Assembly (NCBI RefSeq): GCF_005239225.2
Contig: NC_133288.1
Coordinates: 15,878,169-15,942,168 of the forward strand
Length of the DNA: 64,000 bases
Source: Populus alba
Taxonomy: Eukaryota; Streptophyta; Magnoliopsida; Malpighiales; Salicaceae
Reading direction: 5' to 3'
The translations under genes were made by a program, and so were the position numbers. Each line of letters begins with the position of its first letter. Positions within the stretch are counted from its first letter, which is position 1. Shown one piece after another: positions 62,581 through 64,000 of the stretch. A model generated the notes under the pieces. That model did no database searches, had not been told where the DNA came from, and worked only from the letters and a program-made list of their open reading frames with translations.

Positions 62581-63630
62581 TGGTTCCATCCAAGAGCCTC
62601 ATTCCATTAGGGTAGAGGACTCTTTATTTCAATCTTTCTTGAGGTTGTTTCTTGTTAGAAAAGAATAAGAGTATTTGTTGCTTATAACTCTAATATGGAA
62701 GTTATTCCTCCTAAAAATAGAATAGTCCTTATGCCTACTAGGTTTTCCATCTAAGTGCCTCATTCCATTAGGGTAGAGGACTTTTTCTCCATGTTTAATT
62801 TAGATCACGCTCCTCTTTGCTTTCCCAACCTTCACGAGGAGGAAAAAAGCATGATGAACTCTATTCTTCAAGGGAGGTCAACCTTTAGGCCTAGAGGACT
62901 AAAGGTGATAGACACCTTTGATAGGCTACTCATATTTCTTTATGATGTCAATGCACTAATAGGCCCTAGTTATTAGCGTCACTTAGCTATAACTACGAAA
63001 ATGGCCTTCTAGGTATGAAAAATCATCACACAATCCCTATTTTCTAACTTACTAATTACTATTAGTTAATAATAGTTTGAATTTATTTTATTGTTTGTTA
63101 TTGCTTAGACTTTTATGATAAGTGCCCATTCGAGAATTTAATGGGCTAAAGAGAGAAGGGCCATTTAAAAAGCTATAGAGCAATATCACACTGATTGGAA
63201 AAAGGTATAAAAACTTGAAACTATTAACTCTATCTATGCCCAACTGTGAGGGGAGATAAAAGGACATGCTTACATCTTGAACGTAACTGAGGAAAAGCTT
63301 AGGGGGGCATATAGTTGGATAGACTCATGAAAAAAAATGGTAGCTAAGTTTAGGGATTCTAAGAAGGCCTTAAGGAAGGAGTTGAGGTTGCTAAGAAAGA
63401 GGCTTAGAATTCTCGTCTAAGAATGGAAACATCAAGGACTTCATCCCAAGAATTTTACACTAAGTATAGAGTTTGTCTCCTTAACAAGGACCATAGGGGA
63501 TAAACTCTTTTGATCCATTTTCAACTTTTATTTCTTTAACCTCTTTAGAGGAATGTAATTGGACTTCAGTAACTCCTTTTCTAATATTCAAGTGCTTAAT
63601 TTTGAGAACATCTTTCTTGTTAGGGATATT
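62580..63630. other. Unassigned repeat-derived DNA beyond the RT breakpoint
   Basis: The phrase cctcattccattagggtaga occurs at about 62598 and again near 62757, each followed by ggactttt-like sequence. Translation of 62755-62976 gives an open 73 codons without known relatives. The 63300-63420 part could be decayed coiled-coil coding sequence. Not recognised further. Confidence 0.4.
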
Positions 63631-63639
63631 GTAGCTAAG

Positions 63640-64000
63640 TATCATAAGGTCATTGCCCTTAGGAAGACCTCATATTAATCCTTGGAGATTATGAGGCTAT
63701 TGTCTTTTGGGGAGACCTCATATCAAATACCTTGAAGATCATGGGTCTATTACCCTTAAAGAGACCTCATACCAATCCCTTGAAGATCGTGGGTCTATTA
63801 CCCTTAAAGAGAACTTATATCAATCCCTTGGAGATCATGAGGCTATTTCTTTTAAGGATACCTTGCACAAATCCCTTTAGGGCTATTTCCTTTAGAAAGA
63901 CCTCATATCAATCCCTTAAAAATCATAGGGTTGTTACCCTTAAGGAGATCTCATATCAATCCCTTAGAGATCGTAGGGCTATTGCCCATAAGCGTTACCA
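63640..64000. repeat. Minisatellite, about 48-bp unit, seven or more copies, running off the window
   Basis: Variants of gacctcatatcaatccctt recur near 63665, 63713, 63762, 63810, 63858, 63899 and 63946, with gagatcatgaggctattgcc in between. Spacing is mostly 47-49 bases. The unit length is near a multiple of three but stops occur in each frame. Confidence 0.88.

Overview
The window is nuclear DNA from a flowering plant. It has spliced genes with GT-AG introns, very AT-rich intergenic DNA, and nested LTR retrotransposons plus a CACTA DNA transposon. Protein similarity recalled from memory suggests a woody eudicot, perhaps Salicaceae (Populus/Salix), but the window alone does not prove this. 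One assembly gap of exactly 500 N lies at 8202-8701.

Host genes are few. At 416-3208 (+) is an eight-exon GH5 glucan 1,3-beta-glucosidase-like gene with good splice sites but about six single-base frameshifts, so it is a young pseudogene or an error-prone assembly. At 19132-23426 (-) is an intact 13-exon gene for an ERV46/ERGIC3 cargo receptor of ER-Golgi vesicles (386 aa). Most of 3.2-8.2 kb, 11.7-19.1 kb and 23.4-32.6 kb is AT-rich DNA with simple repeats, retroelement debris and one large inverted repeat (14117-14541).

The central feature is a young LTR retrotransposon of the Athila type at 34865-44420, coding on the minus strand. It has two 1.7 kb LTRs about 98.5% identical by eye, a primer-binding site matching the 3' end of tRNA-Asp, and a G-rich polypurine tract. 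Its gag-protease polyprotein has lost reverse transcriptase, RNase H and the integrase catalytic core through in-frame deletions. It also carries a Cys-motif ORF in the env position and, before the 3' LTR, an intact intronless LONELY GUY (LOG) cytokinin-activating enzyme gene of 217 codons. A cellular hormone gene therefore sits inside a non-autonomous retrotransposon. A decayed relative with the same polyprotein junctions lies at 8702-10790. Three further LTR fragments or solo LTRs lie at 10785-11728, 32606-33744 and 57060-58688.

At 46879-56084 a CACTA (En/Spm) transposon, complete in outline, has inserted with a TAC target duplication into an old Ty3/gypsy remnant. A second, uninterrupted copy of that remnant near 60.25-60.74 kb preserves the empty site. 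The CACTA element encodes a Tnp2-like transposase and a Ptta/En/Spm (TnpA-like) protein, both leftward, and has three arrays of CCGACGGA/TCCGTCGG motifs: one at each end and one in the middle upstream of the TnpA-like gene. The right edge (59.9-64 kb) holds Ty3/gypsy gag, protease and RT remnants and two minisatellites, the last running off the window.
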